This document shows, piece after piece, positions 23,752 to 31,604 of a stretch of DNA of 64,000 bases. This DNA is from a virus, in IMG/VR virus record IMGVR_UViG_3300021405_000009, positions 34,240 through 98,239 of that record. One strand, given 5' to 3'. A program made the translations under genes and the position numbers. The notes beneath the pieces were generated by a model. The model saw only the letters and a list, made by a program, of their open reading frames with translations. It ran no database searches and was not told the origin of the DNA. Within the stretch, counting starts at the first letter, position 1; every line of letters begins with the position of its first letter.

Positions 23752-24015
23752 CTAGTTGCGGTTACGCCCCGCGTTAGAGTTCTCATTGTCCTCGCCTTCG
23801 AGGTCGATCTTGGTGCAGGTGTAGGGCAGGTTGGTTCCGGGGCTCAGCGTGACCGCTTCGATCGACCCCACCGGAGTCCAGGACTTGATCGAATGGCCCT
23901 CGGCAGCCACCACAATCGCGGACTGTCCGCCGCGCTGCACCAGGAAGGTTCCGTGCTCGCCCCGCAGGGTCAAAGCAACGTCGTAGGTTTGGACGGGCTG
24001 GTTGAACTTCATCAT
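23752..24015 (-). CDS. Hypothetical beta-rich protein
   Basis: 87 residues, alternating hydrophobic pattern (TYDVALTLRGEHGTFLVQRG) and an Asn/Glu-rich C-terminus. AGGAAAT precedes the start. Divergent from the 24095 gene. Unknown function. Confidence 0.5.
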   Translation of the reverse strand: MMKFNQPVQTYDVALTLRGEHGTFLVQRGGQSAIVVAAEGHSIKSWTPVGSIEAVTLSPGTNLPYTCTKIDLEGEDNENSNAGRNRN

Positions 24016-24067
24016 ATTTCCTCTTTTCCGGCTCCCCTACATTCGCGATCTTCCCGCTTCACTGCCT

Positions 24068-24086
24068 GTGATGTCAAGTGATAATA
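24068..24086 (+). promoter_or_regulatory. Reverse CACTTGACA element beside a -10 box
   Basis: TGTCAAGTG (the complement of CACTTGACA) runs into GATAATATT, 9 bases before the ATG at 24095, which lacks a ribosome-binding site. Probably a regulated, leaderless promoter for the 24.1-29.2 kb operon. Confidence 0.45.
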
Positions 24087-24094
24087 TTCCGTGC

Positions 24095-24514
24095 ATGAAC
24101 GAAGAAAATCGTCCCAACTTAAATGCGGTCGGATTGCTCACTGACATCCTGCAGGCCATCGACAAGCGGCGGCGCGGCAAGGCTGGCGGCGCGCCCATGG
24201 CAGAGCTGATGGGCCTGGTGTCGGAGGACGTGAAGAAATTCGTGGAGCTGATCGACTCGCTGCTGGATGACCGCTTCGGCGACTCGCACGACATCGTCAT
24301 CCGCAATCCGGCCGACAGTGAGATGTTGTTTATGGTCGCAGCCACCAACAAATTCTTCGAGGATGCGATGAACAGCATAGTCGCTCCCGCTACGCGAGCC
24401 TGGACTGATTACAAAGTCCAGAAGGTGGAGCAGATCATCGTGAAGCCCGGCGACATCGAAGAGAATGAAGCGCGCTTCACCGTGGTGTTGCACGCCAAGC
24501 GGAGGAACACGTGA
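24095..24514 (+). CDS. Hypothetical helical protein
   Basis: 139 residues from ATG at 24095 (MNEENRPNLNAVGLLTDILQ). Mostly helical. First gene of a long operon in which almost every junction is a four-base overlap. No family recognised. Confidence 0.5.
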   Translation: MNEENRPNLNAVGLLTDILQAIDKRRRGKAGGAPMAELMGLVSEDVKKFVELIDSLLDDRFGDSHDIVIRNPADSEMLFMVAATNKFFEDAMNSIVAPATRAWTDYKVQKVEQIIVKPGDIEENEARFTVVLHAKRRNT

Positions 24515-24783
24515 ACAAAGAAGCAGTCGCGGCCTCCTGGTTGAAATTGCTTAAGTCTTGGCAGGCGCTGGCGTTGATGTCAGCCGAGCACATCGCAAAC
24601 TGCGATATCTGCATCGCGGCGGGATTGTTTCTAGGCAGCTATTGCAGCGTCGGCAACGCGGCATGGGCGGAACTAAAGGCGATGGAACTGCGCGTCACTG
24701 CCATCCTGCCAGAGTTGCGCGCGGCCGGGATTGACGTGGACCAGGCGATCCAACTCATCGCAGACGGAGCAGCGATAAAATGA
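24511..24783 (+). CDS. Hypothetical protein
   Basis: 90 residues from GTG. Hydrophobic, helical (WQALALMSAEHIANCDICIA). Coupled at both ends by four-base overlaps. Confidence 0.5.
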   Translation: MNKEAVAASWLKLLKSWQALALMSAEHIANCDICIAAGLFLGSYCSVGNAAWAELKAMELRVTAILPELRAAGIDVDQAIQLIADGAAIK

Positions 24784-25067
24784 CGCCCACACGGAAGGAC
24801 GTGTTTAATCAGTTCTTGGAGCTGAACGAACTACAGCGCAACGCATTCTTCGCGCAGCTCATGATGTGGACCGATCTCAATCTGCCAGACGGCACATTCA
24901 TGGTCATCACGAAGGACCAGTACCGGCGCGCCACCCAGGGCGTCATGATCCCGGAAATTCCAGAGCTGTACGAAGTAGCGAAGCAGGTGATGCACTCCTT
25001 CGGTCTGACCTACACGCATCCTGTAACCGGCAAGAAATTCCCGCCGCCAAGGAAGAGGAAAAAATAA
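24780..25067 (+). CDS. Hypothetical protein
   Basis: 95 residues with a basic Pro/Lys tail (KKFPPPRKRKK). Helical core. Its TAA overlaps the next ATG. Confidence 0.5.
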   Translation: MTPTRKDVFNQFLELNELQRNAFFAQLMMWTDLNLPDGTFMVITKDQYRRATQGVMIPEIPELYEVAKQVMHSFGLTYTHPVTGKKFPPPRKRKK

Positions 25068-25438
25068 TGAGACACGGTGTAGTAGCTGCAGCTCTCCTGT
25101 TAGCCCCCATCCTGCTGGGCGTGCCCCTGCAACCTGGCGATCTGGTGGACGGCAAGGTTGAACTGATCCCCGTCGAAGACGCGAAGACGTTCCAGCTCGC
25201 CATCCGTGTGGCCAAGGGCGTGGACGCGGATCAGGCCGTCGTCACCATCCACTACAAGGCCGACGTGCCACAGCTCGGCGAACTGTGGCTGACCAAGACT
25301 TCCGTCGTGGACGTTATTCCCGACGTGGCCGTCATGGCCGATGGCGTTCCGGTCCCGCGCGAGAGAGTGCAGCGCATCGAAGTGACGCTGGTGAAGAACG
25401 TGGAGTCGCACACCTTCCAGATGGCGGAGAAGAAGTGA
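25067..25438 (+). CDS. Secreted or periplasmic small protein
   Basis: 123 residues. MRHGVVAAALLLAPILLGVP is a likely signal peptide or anchor. The rest is beta-rich. TAATG and TGATG junctions couple it to both neighbours. Confidence 0.5.
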   Translation: MRHGVVAAALLLAPILLGVPLQPGDLVDGKVELIPVEDAKTFQLAIRVAKGVDADQAVVTIHYKADVPQLGELWLTKTSVVDVIPDVAVMADGVPVPRERVQRIEVTLVKNVESHTFQMAEKK

Positions 25439-25551
25439 TGCTCGGCCCGCAGTTCTGGAAGGGCTTTTTCTTCGGCGCGATCTGGGGCCTGGTCGTTGGC
25501 GGATTCCTAACCTGGTTCTGGTTGATGCTGAAGCACGGCAGGCGGCTATGA
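25438..25551 (+). CDS. 37-residue membrane peptide
   Basis: One hydrophobic segment (FFFGAIWGLVVGGFLTWFWL) between short polar ends. TGATG overlap with the upstream gene and a four-base overlap with the next support translation. Confidence 0.45.
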   Translation: MLGPQFWKGFFFGAIWGLVVGGFLTWFWLMLKHGRRL

Positions 25552-25802
25552 AACCAGAAGGAGAAATAGGGCGCGAGCTGAAGGCGTCGGAACTCAAGCC
25601 GGGCACAGTCGTGATCGTCGCGCCTTCATGTCATCCACGCGCAATGCTGAGTGTGTGGGTGAAGGCCGTGGATTCGAAGCTGGTCGTGTTCTACGCTGGG
25701 GAACTGAATCTGCACATTATCAACTTCGTCCAACCGGATGGCTCGATTCAGGATGACCATGGAACGGTCGTCCGGGTGTACGAGTACCTGGGGCAAGCAT
25801 GA
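25548..25802 (+). CDS. Hypothetical protein
   Basis: 84 residues, beta-rich SH3-like pattern (LKPGTVVIVAPSCHPRAMLSV). Coupled at both ends. Confidence 0.5.
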   Translation: MKPEGEIGRELKASELKPGTVVIVAPSCHPRAMLSVWVKAVDSKLVVFYAGELNLHIINFVQPDGSIQDDHGTVVRVYEYLGQA

Positions 25803-26131
25803 CAGAGGAGATACACAAACTGCGCGACATGGCACCAGAAGATGCGCAACGCGAGTTCCGTGGACTGATCGTCCACCTCGGCATCGTAACCGAGCAGCAG
25901 GCGGCGGCCGTGACCTTCACGCGCGTCAATCCCGCCGATCATCCGGAGATCCCGCGTTGCACCTGTGAAAGCTGCAAGAATGACACGTCGTTCATGGCGT
26001 TCGGTATCGACCAGGAAAAGCTGTCGCCGATTCAATTTAAGCTCATCGTGGCGACCTACAACAAATACGCCGGACCATTTATTCCAGCATCCGCTGATCC
26101 TTCCGAGTGGACAAGGAAGAAGCCGCAATGA
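25799..26131 (+). CDS. Hypothetical protein with Cys motif
   Basis: 110 residues. CTCESCKN near residue 60 is a compact Cys cluster. Helical N-terminus. Coupled at both ends. Confidence 0.5.
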   Translation: MTEEIHKLRDMAPEDAQREFRGLIVHLGIVTEQQAAAVTFTRVNPADHPEIPRCTCESCKNDTSFMAFGIDQEKLSPIQFKLIVATYNKYAGPFIPASADPSEWTRKKPQ

Positions 26132-26508
26132 AGAATGTATTCATCGAAGTAACCAACGGCCCGCAGAACTGGGGCAAGTTCATGGTCGCCCAGTTCGACG
26201 ACGAGTGGCGGCGTGGCTCGAAGATCAGCGAGTCCCGCTCACTGCTCCGCACCATCGGCTGGGGCGCTAACGACATCGTTGTCTTCGATCTGCAGACGCT
26301 CGAAGGCGCAGCATTCTCTCCACATGGCGGACACGGCAACGCGCACTGCGACCTGGAGAAGCATAAGGTCTGGGTATGTCCAATGTTCGAACCGTTCCTG
26401 GCCTGGCTGTACAAGCAAGACCTCAGCGACCTCGACAAACTGCCGAACCACGTCGATCTGCCGGACGCGCCGTTCGCGATGCACGGCTACCGCCGCGAGG
26501 GAAAATGA
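26128..26508 (+). CDS. Conserved phage hypothetical protein
   Basis: 126 residues beginning MKNVFIEVTNGPQNWGKFMV, a pattern I recall from small phage proteins of unknown function. It includes a His-rich stretch (PHGGHGNAHCD). Coupled at both ends. Confidence 0.55.
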   Translation: MKNVFIEVTNGPQNWGKFMVAQFDDEWRRGSKISESRSLLRTIGWGANDIVVFDLQTLEGAAFSPHGGHGNAHCDLEKHKVWVCPMFEPFLAWLYKQDLSDLDKLPNHVDLPDAPFAMHGYRREGK

Positions 26509-26702
26509 CGATCAAGCTTACTCCAGAGCAGCGCGAGCGCGTGATCGCAGAACTGCAATCGCGGACGAAGCCTGTCGCGGAGATGACCGACGAAGAGATT
26601 ATGGGAATGATCCAGCGCGGCCAGGGCCTGATGATCGAGTGTGATCCAGAGTACGCGGCCAAGTACGCGCCAAAAGAGAGGAAAAAGAAGGGCGCAGCAT
26701 GA
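26505..26702 (+). CDS. Hypothetical protein
   Basis: 65 residues, charged and helical (TPEQRERVIAELQSRTKPV), with a basic tail. Coupled at both ends by four-base overlaps. Confidence 0.5.
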   Translation: MTIKLTPEQRERVIAELQSRTKPVAEMTDEEIMGMIQRGQGLMIECDPEYAAKYAPKERKKKGAA

Positions 26703-27274
26703 AAACCATGAACTGGCAAGACAAGTTCCGCATTTACACCCTCCTGCTGCTGATGGTGCTCGGAATCGTCCCCAGCCTCCAATGGCACCAGGTGATCAAG
26801 CAGCGCGCGAAGCTGAATGCCGACATCAAGGCGTTCAATGCCGACGTTAACGCGAAGCTGGCACAGATCAAAGAGCTGCAGAAACATACCGTCGAGCTGC
26901 AGAAACAGACCGGCCAACTCAGCGGATGTCTGGCGGGTCCGAAGCCAGAGATCGGCGGCCCACACTGTCACGCGGTCACCGTGAAGAAAACCAATGGAGG
27001 TTGCGCCCAGCACGACGGCGCGTTCTCCTGTCACTACGACTTCCTGCAGCCTCAGACCTGGGGTCGCTGCCTCATGGAGGTTGACAACAGTCTCGACTGC
27101 GAGAAGGGTGGCGTGTTGTCCCACTACGAAGACGGCGCGGCAATTCCAGCCTGGAACCTTGAAGCCAAGAGTTGCCCGTTGTTGAAGGACCAGATCGCCA
27201 AGTTCGGCCAGGACCCGACGATGACGATGCCAGTGACGATCGAGATGCCGCACAAGGAAGCGCCGAAGACATGA
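26699..27274 (+). CDS. Membrane-anchored coiled-coil protein
   Basis: 191 residues. One N-terminal membrane segment (YTLLLLMVLGIVPSLQW) is followed by a coiled coil (about residues 35-75) and a Cys-rich C-terminal domain with seven Cys. Topology recalls an inner-membrane spanin, but the Cys-rich domain and operon context do not support a lysis role. Function unknown. Confidence 0.5.
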   Translation: MKTMNWQDKFRIYTLLLLMVLGIVPSLQWHQVIKQRAKLNADIKAFNADVNAKLAQIKELQKHTVELQKQTGQLSGCLAGPKPEIGGPHCHAVTVKKTNGGCAQHDGAFSCHYDFLQPQTWGRCLMEVDNSLDCEKGGVLSHYEDGAAIPAWNLEAKSCPLLKDQIAKFGQDPTMTMPVTIEMPHKEAPKT

Positions 27275-27612
27275 GCGAAGACGGTCTCGTAAAAGTATTC
27301 GGCGGCGAGCATCCCGACCTGGAGAGCATCCCGGTTCCGGTGGGGGAGTTGTGCTTCCATTGTGAGGAAGTGATTGCCGAAGGCGAGCGCGGGTTCAGCA
27401 GCATGTACATGGGCGAGCAAGGTTCACGCCGTATTTATTTCCATCGCGACTGTTTCCTGCGCGGCATCACCGGCAGCGTGGCCCACATTCAGCACAAGTG
27501 CTCCTGCTATGTGCCGGGCGCAGAAGAAGGCGATCCTCCGGGGATGACGAGGCGGGAAGCGGCGCAGGCAGCGGTGCTGGAGTGGGAGTTCTTCCAGAAG
27601 CGGGTACAGTGA
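27271..27612 (+). CDS. Conserved phage zinc-binding protein
   Basis: 113 residues. CFHCEEVIAEGERGF, then YFHRDCFLRGITGSVAHIQH and CSCYV, give a Cys/His arrangement that I know from a small phage family of unknown role. Coupled to the upstream gene. Confidence 0.6.
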   Translation: MSEDGLVKVFGGEHPDLESIPVPVGELCFHCEEVIAEGERGFSSMYMGEQGSRRIYFHRDCFLRGITGSVAHIQHKCSCYVPGAEEGDPPGMTRREAAQAAVLEWEFFQKRVQ

Positions 27613-27614
27613 CT

Positions 27615-27845
27615 ATGCTGCGAGCTGAGATCATGCTGCTGACCTTCGGGCGCGCGCGCATCGTCATCACCGATGACCACTCGGTCTATAACGCCTGGTG
27701 ATACGACACTCCCGAGGCGGCGGTCGCCGCTTTAGCGAAGTGGGACCGGAGCGTGCAGCCTGAGCCCGAAGGCTGGATGCGTAATCCCCAGACGGGACGG
27801 CGGCGGCCCGGTGGAGATCCCGCGAAGGAGTATGTGGACTGGTGA
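27615..27845 (+). pseudogene. Conserved small phage gene interrupted by in-frame TGA
   Basis: Read through one TGA (codon 29, 27699-27701), the frame gives 76 codons: MLRAEIMLLTFGRARIVITD, then DHSVYNAW, stop, YDTPEAAVAALAKWD and EGWMRNPQTGRRRPGGDPAK. The part after the TGA matches a motif (GWMR.P.TGRRRP.GDP..EYV.W) I associate with small phage proteins, and it runs up to the next gene. It is either a recent nonsense mutation, a sequencing error, or readthrough. TGA is used as a normal stop elsewhere here. Confidence 0.6.
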
Positions 27846-27846
27846 A

Positions 27847-28074
27847 ATGATTAGCGGCCAGAAAGTTCGCTTCACCATGGGCAGTCAAACGCTGGACGCT
27901 GTGGTCGAGTTCGGTTCCGGCAATGGGCGGGCCTTATTCCTTCGCTTCAACGGAGCGGCACGCACGAACGACGGCGGGTTGTACATTGGGACGATGGCAG
28001 TCCTGCGCGACGAAAACGATCGGTGGATAGATTTACGCGGCGAGGAGATCGCGCTCGAATGGCTCTCGGAATAG
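27847..28074 (+). CDS. Hypothetical protein
   Basis: 75 residues from ATG at 27847, directly after the stop of the interrupted gene. Beta-rich (MISGQKVRFTMGSQTLDAVV). Unknown function. Confidence 0.5.
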   Translation: MISGQKVRFTMGSQTLDAVVEFGSGNGRALFLRFNGAARTNDGGLYIGTMAVLRDENDRWIDLRGEEIALEWLSE

Positions 28075-28271
28075 AAACCTGGGTGATCTACTGGAGCCCG
28101 CGAGACGTTCCGGGCTACTGGGTAATGCGGCGCTGGGATGGGTTGGTGCCAGATCGCATCGGCTCCATCCATAACACGCTCGAAAGCGCGCGAGCAATGA
28201 TCCCGGAACATTGCGTCAAGCTGCACCGATCTCCCAATGACGATCCCGCGATCTACGAGGTATGGTTATAG
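28059..28271 (+). CDS. Small phage protein
   Basis: 70 residues from ATG at 28059 (MALGIETWVIYWSPRDVPGY). The pattern WVIYWSPRD..GYWVMRRW is common in small phage proteins without known function. Overlaps its neighbour by 16 bases. Confidence 0.55.
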   Translation: MALGIETWVIYWSPRDVPGYWVMRRWDGLVPDRIGSIHNTLESARAMIPEHCVKLHRSPNDDPAIYEVWL

Positions 28272-28273
28272 CC

Positions 28274-28540
28274 ATGGGGCGACCGAGGAAACGCTTCTGC
28301 CCTTACGGGCACGACAAAGATGCTCCGGGCGGGTCTGCCTGGAGCCGGGCCAAAACCTACAAAGGCGTTTACATTGCGAAGCGGGTCTGCGCGGAATGTA
28401 AGCGGCGGTGGGACCGGGAACACAAGAGAACGAGAAGTGCTGCCAAGATGTCGATTTACCAGAGCCGATATCGAGCCAAGAAACGGGCGCAGATGGTCAG
28501 CAATGTCCTCCATCTGGACTGTGCAAACCCTGATGAGTAG
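28274..28540 (+). CDS. Zinc-finger, HNH-like small protein
   Basis: 88 residues. RKRFCPYGHDKDAPGG and RVCAECKRRWDREHKRTR give a Cys-His...CxxC zinc site with a basic C-terminus, as in small HNH-related or DNA-binding phage proteins. The HNH catalytic residues are not clear. Confidence 0.5.
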   Translation: MGRPRKRFCPYGHDKDAPGGSAWSRAKTYKGVYIAKRVCAECKRRWDREHKRTRSAAKMSIYQSRYRAKKRAQMVSNVLHLDCANPDE

Positions 28541-28823
28541 AGAGCAGTACAACGATTCCTGCCCCGGCTGCCGACCCGTCTTGATCGACACGACAACGGG
28601 ACAGGTTTTTGCCGACGATTCACCGACGATGCAGGCGGTGAAGCGCGCGTGGAACGGAACGACCGTGGAGGAGCGGCAGGCATGGCACCGCGTCACCTGT
28701 CTGAACTCGCGGCGCATCTACGACCTGAATGTCGTCGCACGGTTCAGTGAGAGGATCAAGGAAGAGCTGGAGAAACTACCCAGAGGAGGTATGGATGACG
28801 GAACAAGTAAAGACATGGGTTGA
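28533..28823 (+). CDS. Hypothetical protein
   Basis: 96 residues from ATG at 28533 (MSREQYNDSCPGCRPVLIDT), with one CxxC. It overlaps the upstream gene by 8 bases and the downstream gene by 29. Confidence 0.5.
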   Translation: MSREQYNDSCPGCRPVLIDTTTGQVFADDSPTMQAVKRAWNGTTVEERQAWHRVTCLNSRRIYDLNVVARFSERIKEELEKLPRGGMDDGTSKDMG

Positions 28824-29208
28824 GGCGCTATTGGCAGAAGTGCAGGAGTTCGATTTCAAGATGTTCCCGCCGACCGGCAAGATCAAAAAAGGCGAGACCG
28901 TTCTGGGTAGCTGCCCGGAGAACGCCAAGCCGCTTTTCTCCCTGGCGCAGTATTACTTGCGCGAGTGCCAGCGCATAAAGCTGGAAGCGGAGTACCAGCC
29001 CGGTGGAATGTCTAAGGACGATCAGGTCCGGTTCAAGCAGATGGACCAGAAAAACGACGCGCTGATGGAGTTGTTCTGGGGCATGGTCTACGACGGGTTG
29101 GGTATCTGGGGCACCAGGGGTATTGGCGTAAGGGAGGAATGGAAGATCATCGAGACCAAGGCAGACAACCCACTCCAAATGCTCGCCGGTATCCTGGGGA
29201 CGGGGTAA
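28795..29208 (+). CDS. Hypothetical protein
   Basis: 137 residues after AGAGGAGGT. Helical and acidic. It ends the 24-29 kb operon. No family recognised. Confidence 0.5.
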   Translation: MTEQVKTWVEALLAEVQEFDFKMFPPTGKIKKGETVLGSCPENAKPLFSLAQYYLRECQRIKLEAEYQPGGMSKDDQVRFKQMDQKNDALMELFWGMVYDGLGIWGTRGIGVREEWKIIETKADNPLQMLAGILGTG

Positions 29209-29211
29209 ACA

Positions 29212-29241
29212 TTGCAACCGATGCAAGCGATGTGGTAGAAT
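29212..29241 (+). promoter_or_regulatory. Family A promoter (TTGCAA-N18-TAGAAT)
   Basis: TTGCAA at 29212-29217 and TAGAAT at 29236-29241, 18-base spacer, with the operator-like core TTGCAACCGATGC. The -10 ends nine bases before the ATG at 29251, implying a leaderless message. Confidence 0.6.
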
Positions 29242-29250
29242 GTTTACATC

Positions 29251-29466
29251 ATGGTTCCCGAAACCGAACGCCCCTACAGCATCCAGGACCTCTGCGTCCT
29301 GCACAATCTCAGCCCGGCGACGATCGTGAAGTTATACGAGAACGAGCCCGAAGTGGAGAACACGCAGGCGGCACTTCCGCCACGAGGGAAGTGCCGCCGT
29401 TACCGCACGCTCAACGTCCCCAGGCACGTGTACCTGCGAGTGCGGGCAAAAATGCGCAGCCGTTAA
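29251..29466 (+). CDS. Excisionase-like small DNA-binding protein
   Basis: 71 residues. YSIQDLCVLHNLSPATIVKLYENEP and RYRTLNVPRHVYLRVRAKM resemble a winged helix of the excisionase/MerR type. It lies convergent to the integrase with a four-base overlap of the ends, and its own family A promoter makes it separately controlled. The directionality-factor role is inferred from context. Confidence 0.5.
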   Translation: MVPETERPYSIQDLCVLHNLSPATIVKLYENEPEVENTQAALPPRGKCRRYRTLNVPRHVYLRVRAKMRSR

Positions 29467-30617
29467 TCCCAGCAGCGGACGGGGAGTTTACCGAAGCGCT
29501 CTTCCGCCCGCTTGCTGGCCGTCGTCTTATAATGCTTCTCGACCACAGCCACGGTGTCACCCAACGCATCGGCCACATCGGTCAGCGTCCAGCCCTGTCC
29601 CAGCCAGAAGTCCACGGCCGTATCGCGAAAGCGATGCGAGAGGTTGCCCTTGATGTAGAGCCCGGCGTCCTCCATGAGAGTTTGCAGGTCGCGCTGCCAC
29701 AACCCCGTCGCCGACTCGGCCAGGCTCGTGCCGTTCCAGAAGACATAGCGCGGGTTGCTGTTGGCCACGGCGATCAATTCCTTATGGAGCGATGGGGCCA
29801 GGCGCTGGCGCACGGGGCGATTGGTTTTCTTGCGCTTGATGCGCAACCAGCCATCCGCAATGCTGGCCCGTTCGAGCAGGGCAACATCGACGATGGCCAT
29901 TCCGGTCGCCACCTGGCAATGAATGAGCGCAGTCATGGGAGCGATCTTATGCGACGCGTGAGCGAACGTGATCGGCACCTGCAGAATGAGTTTCGCGATC
30001 TCCTCTTCGGTGTAAGGCTGCGGTTCCAGGCGTTCTTCGTCCTGGCGGCTGAGCTTAATGGCTTTGAGCGAATCGAGCAGCCGTTTGAGCTGGTTGGCGT
30101 CCGTGCAATAGGCGCGCAGGAAGCCGCGCAGATTCTGCTGCGCTTTCTGTCGCGTGGTGCCTGCTGGCCAGTTGGTCCAGGATGCGCGGAACTCGATCAG
30201 GTCCTCGCGGGTGAGTTGATGCGCGAAGAGTTTCCCTCGCGTCTCCAGAAAAGTTTGCAGACGGTCGAGATGGTAGGTGAGCTTGCGCAGCGTCGCCTTA
30301 CTGACCCCCTCGCCTTGCTTGCCCAGGAGATAGGTTTTGGCGGCAGCGTCGATCGACGTGGAGGGTTCGGCGGAGACGACGGTGGCCGAGTTTGGGTCGA
30401 GCAGGATTTCCCGCTCCCGCTTGGCGCGCTCGGCACCGGCCCAATCTCTGGCCCGAGCCGGAGCCTGGTGAACGAGACCCTTCACCGACCAGCGCAGATG
30501 CTTCCAGCATTTGCAGCGGCTGGAAAAGCTGTCGTCGCTGTAGGGGCAATCTTTCTTGTGGCGAACGAAGATGGTGACGGTGGGACCGAGGTAAATGTGC
30601 TGCTGAGCGGTTCTCAT
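29463..30617 (-). CDS. int: Tyrosine site-specific recombinase (integrase)
   Basis: 384 residues from the ATG at 30617. It has an N-terminal Cys-containing region (CPYSDD, CKCWKH), a SAM-like core-binding domain (about 100-190), and a catalytic domain with KRKKTNRPV (lysine hairpin), LSHRFRDTAV (HxxR) and the nucleophile in EKHYKT. At the usual first-Arg position (TGxR) the sequence is ATGMAIVD, and the usual LGH/W is LGD. These substitutions match a divergent integrase family that I recall from acidobacterial elements. It mediates lysogenic integration. The att site was not located. Confidence 0.85.
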   Translation of the reverse strand: MRTAQQHIYLGPTVTIFVRHKKDCPYSDDSFSSRCKCWKHLRWSVKGLVHQAPARARDWAGAERAKREREILLDPNSATVVSAEPSTSIDAAAKTYLLGKQGEGVSKATLRKLTYHLDRLQTFLETRGKLFAHQLTREDLIEFRASWTNWPAGTTRQKAQQNLRGFLRAYCTDANQLKRLLDSLKAIKLSRQDEERLEPQPYTEEEIAKLILQVPITFAHASHKIAPMTALIHCQVATGMAIVDVALLERASIADGWLRIKRKKTNRPVRQRLAPSLHKELIAVANSNPRYVFWNGTSLAESATGLWQRDLQTLMEDAGLYIKGNLSHRFRDTAVDFWLGQGWTLTDVADALGDTVAVVEKHYKTTASKRAEERFGKLPVRCWD

Positions 30618-30958
30618 GTGACAAATACTCGACAATTTTTATCATTTTGTCAAGTTTTATTGATTCTAAACGACTTAAGTATGGCGGAGAGGGTGGGATT
30701 TGGAGTCTTGCAGCGTTTTTAGCGTTCCTTGCAACCGTTGCAAACGCAGGACATCCGCGTATTCATTGGCGATCAACAATGTGACCGAACATCCCAGAAC
30801 TAGCAAAACTGACACAACAGCAAATCGGCTCGACAAAAATGTGACAAAAATCACGCCCTTGACGTGAGCATTTTACCGCCCTCGAAAAGATCACCGCTTG
30901 ACCGCGATGGTAGACTGTCCTTACCGTCAGGCGACGAAACCAAAACAGGAGGACGATC
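30618..30958. promoter_or_regulatory. Integrase upstream control region
   Basis: 341 bases without a gene. It includes ACTTGACA-N8-AAAATT reading toward the integrase (30656-30634), the palindrome TTGCAACCGTTGCAA at 30729-30743 (the same core as in family A promoters), and TTGACC/TAGACT boxes (30898-30916) before the 30959 gene. A repressor operator and possibly attP may lie here. Confidence 0.5.
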
Positions 30959-31543
30959 ATGACACTGCTCAATCTATTGCAAAGAGTTCGCGGAACCGAA
31001 CGCTCAGCGCCCCTGGCCAGACTGCTCGCCGAGCTTGACATCCAACCGTTCGACACGAAGAGTGTCGAACACTACAAAGCGGAAAAGAAGGAGAAGACGT
31101 TCCTCTCCATCCTGACCACGATGCCTGGGTCCGGGTCCTGGCAAGAGATACACACTTCCACTTCCAGAAGGTTCGTAAGCCCATCGATTACCGATCCTGC
31201 TGGGCTTCTCCTCACAGAGGAAGTTGAAATGGACGCGCAGGCGCGCCAACAGGGTTGGGATCTTCGATTTTTCCACGACCGCTGTCGATTGACAGTTCCC
31301 CATGCCATATTCCTGCGCTGGCGGCGTATGAGCATCGCTGAAGCCGTGGCCACGATTGGCGTGCCTGAATACATCGCCAACAAGGCCGCACAGATTCTTG
31401 ACAAATCACCCGAGGCCGTCCTGGAAGTGGACGCTCTCGAATCGAAGGTCCGGCCTTACGATCCGTTCCTGATCGTGAAGCAGGGCGAGGAAGAGTATTA
31501 CGTCGAAGTGTGGGGCGACGACGAACGCGAATTCAGCCACTGA
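30959..31543 (+). CDS. Hypothetical protein
   Basis: 194 residues after CAGGAGGACG. Alpha/beta with a helical centre and acidic beta C-terminus (EEEYYVEVWGDDEREFSH). Lies next to the integrase control region and ends at a terminator, so it may be a lysogenic or accessory gene. No family recognised. Confidence 0.5.
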   Translation: MTLLNLLQRVRGTERSAPLARLLAELDIQPFDTKSVEHYKAEKKEKTFLSILTTMPGSGSWQEIHTSTSRRFVSPSITDPAGLLLTEEVEMDAQARQQGWDLRFFHDRCRLTVPHAIFLRWRRMSIAEAVATIGVPEYIANKAAQILDKSPEAVLEVDALESKVRPYDPFLIVKQGEEEYYVEVWGDDEREFSH

Positions 31544-31567
31544 GTGTCCAGCAAAGAGGAGCCAACC

Positions 31568-31604
31568 AAGCCACAGGGATTTCACATCTTGTGGCTTTGT
31601 TTTT
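31568..31604 (+). terminator. Terminator after the 30959 gene
   Basis: AAGCCACA pairs with TGTGGCTT, followed by TGTTTTTC. Confidence 0.6.

Noticed and set aside
26699-27274. Inner-membrane spanin
   Set aside because: The anchor plus coiled coil fits, but the Cys-rich C-terminus, lack of a nested outer spanin and lack of lysis genes nearby argue against it.
29139-30722. 527-codon plus-strand frame
   Set aside because: It is the antisense shadow of the integrase, which has clear catalytic motifs.
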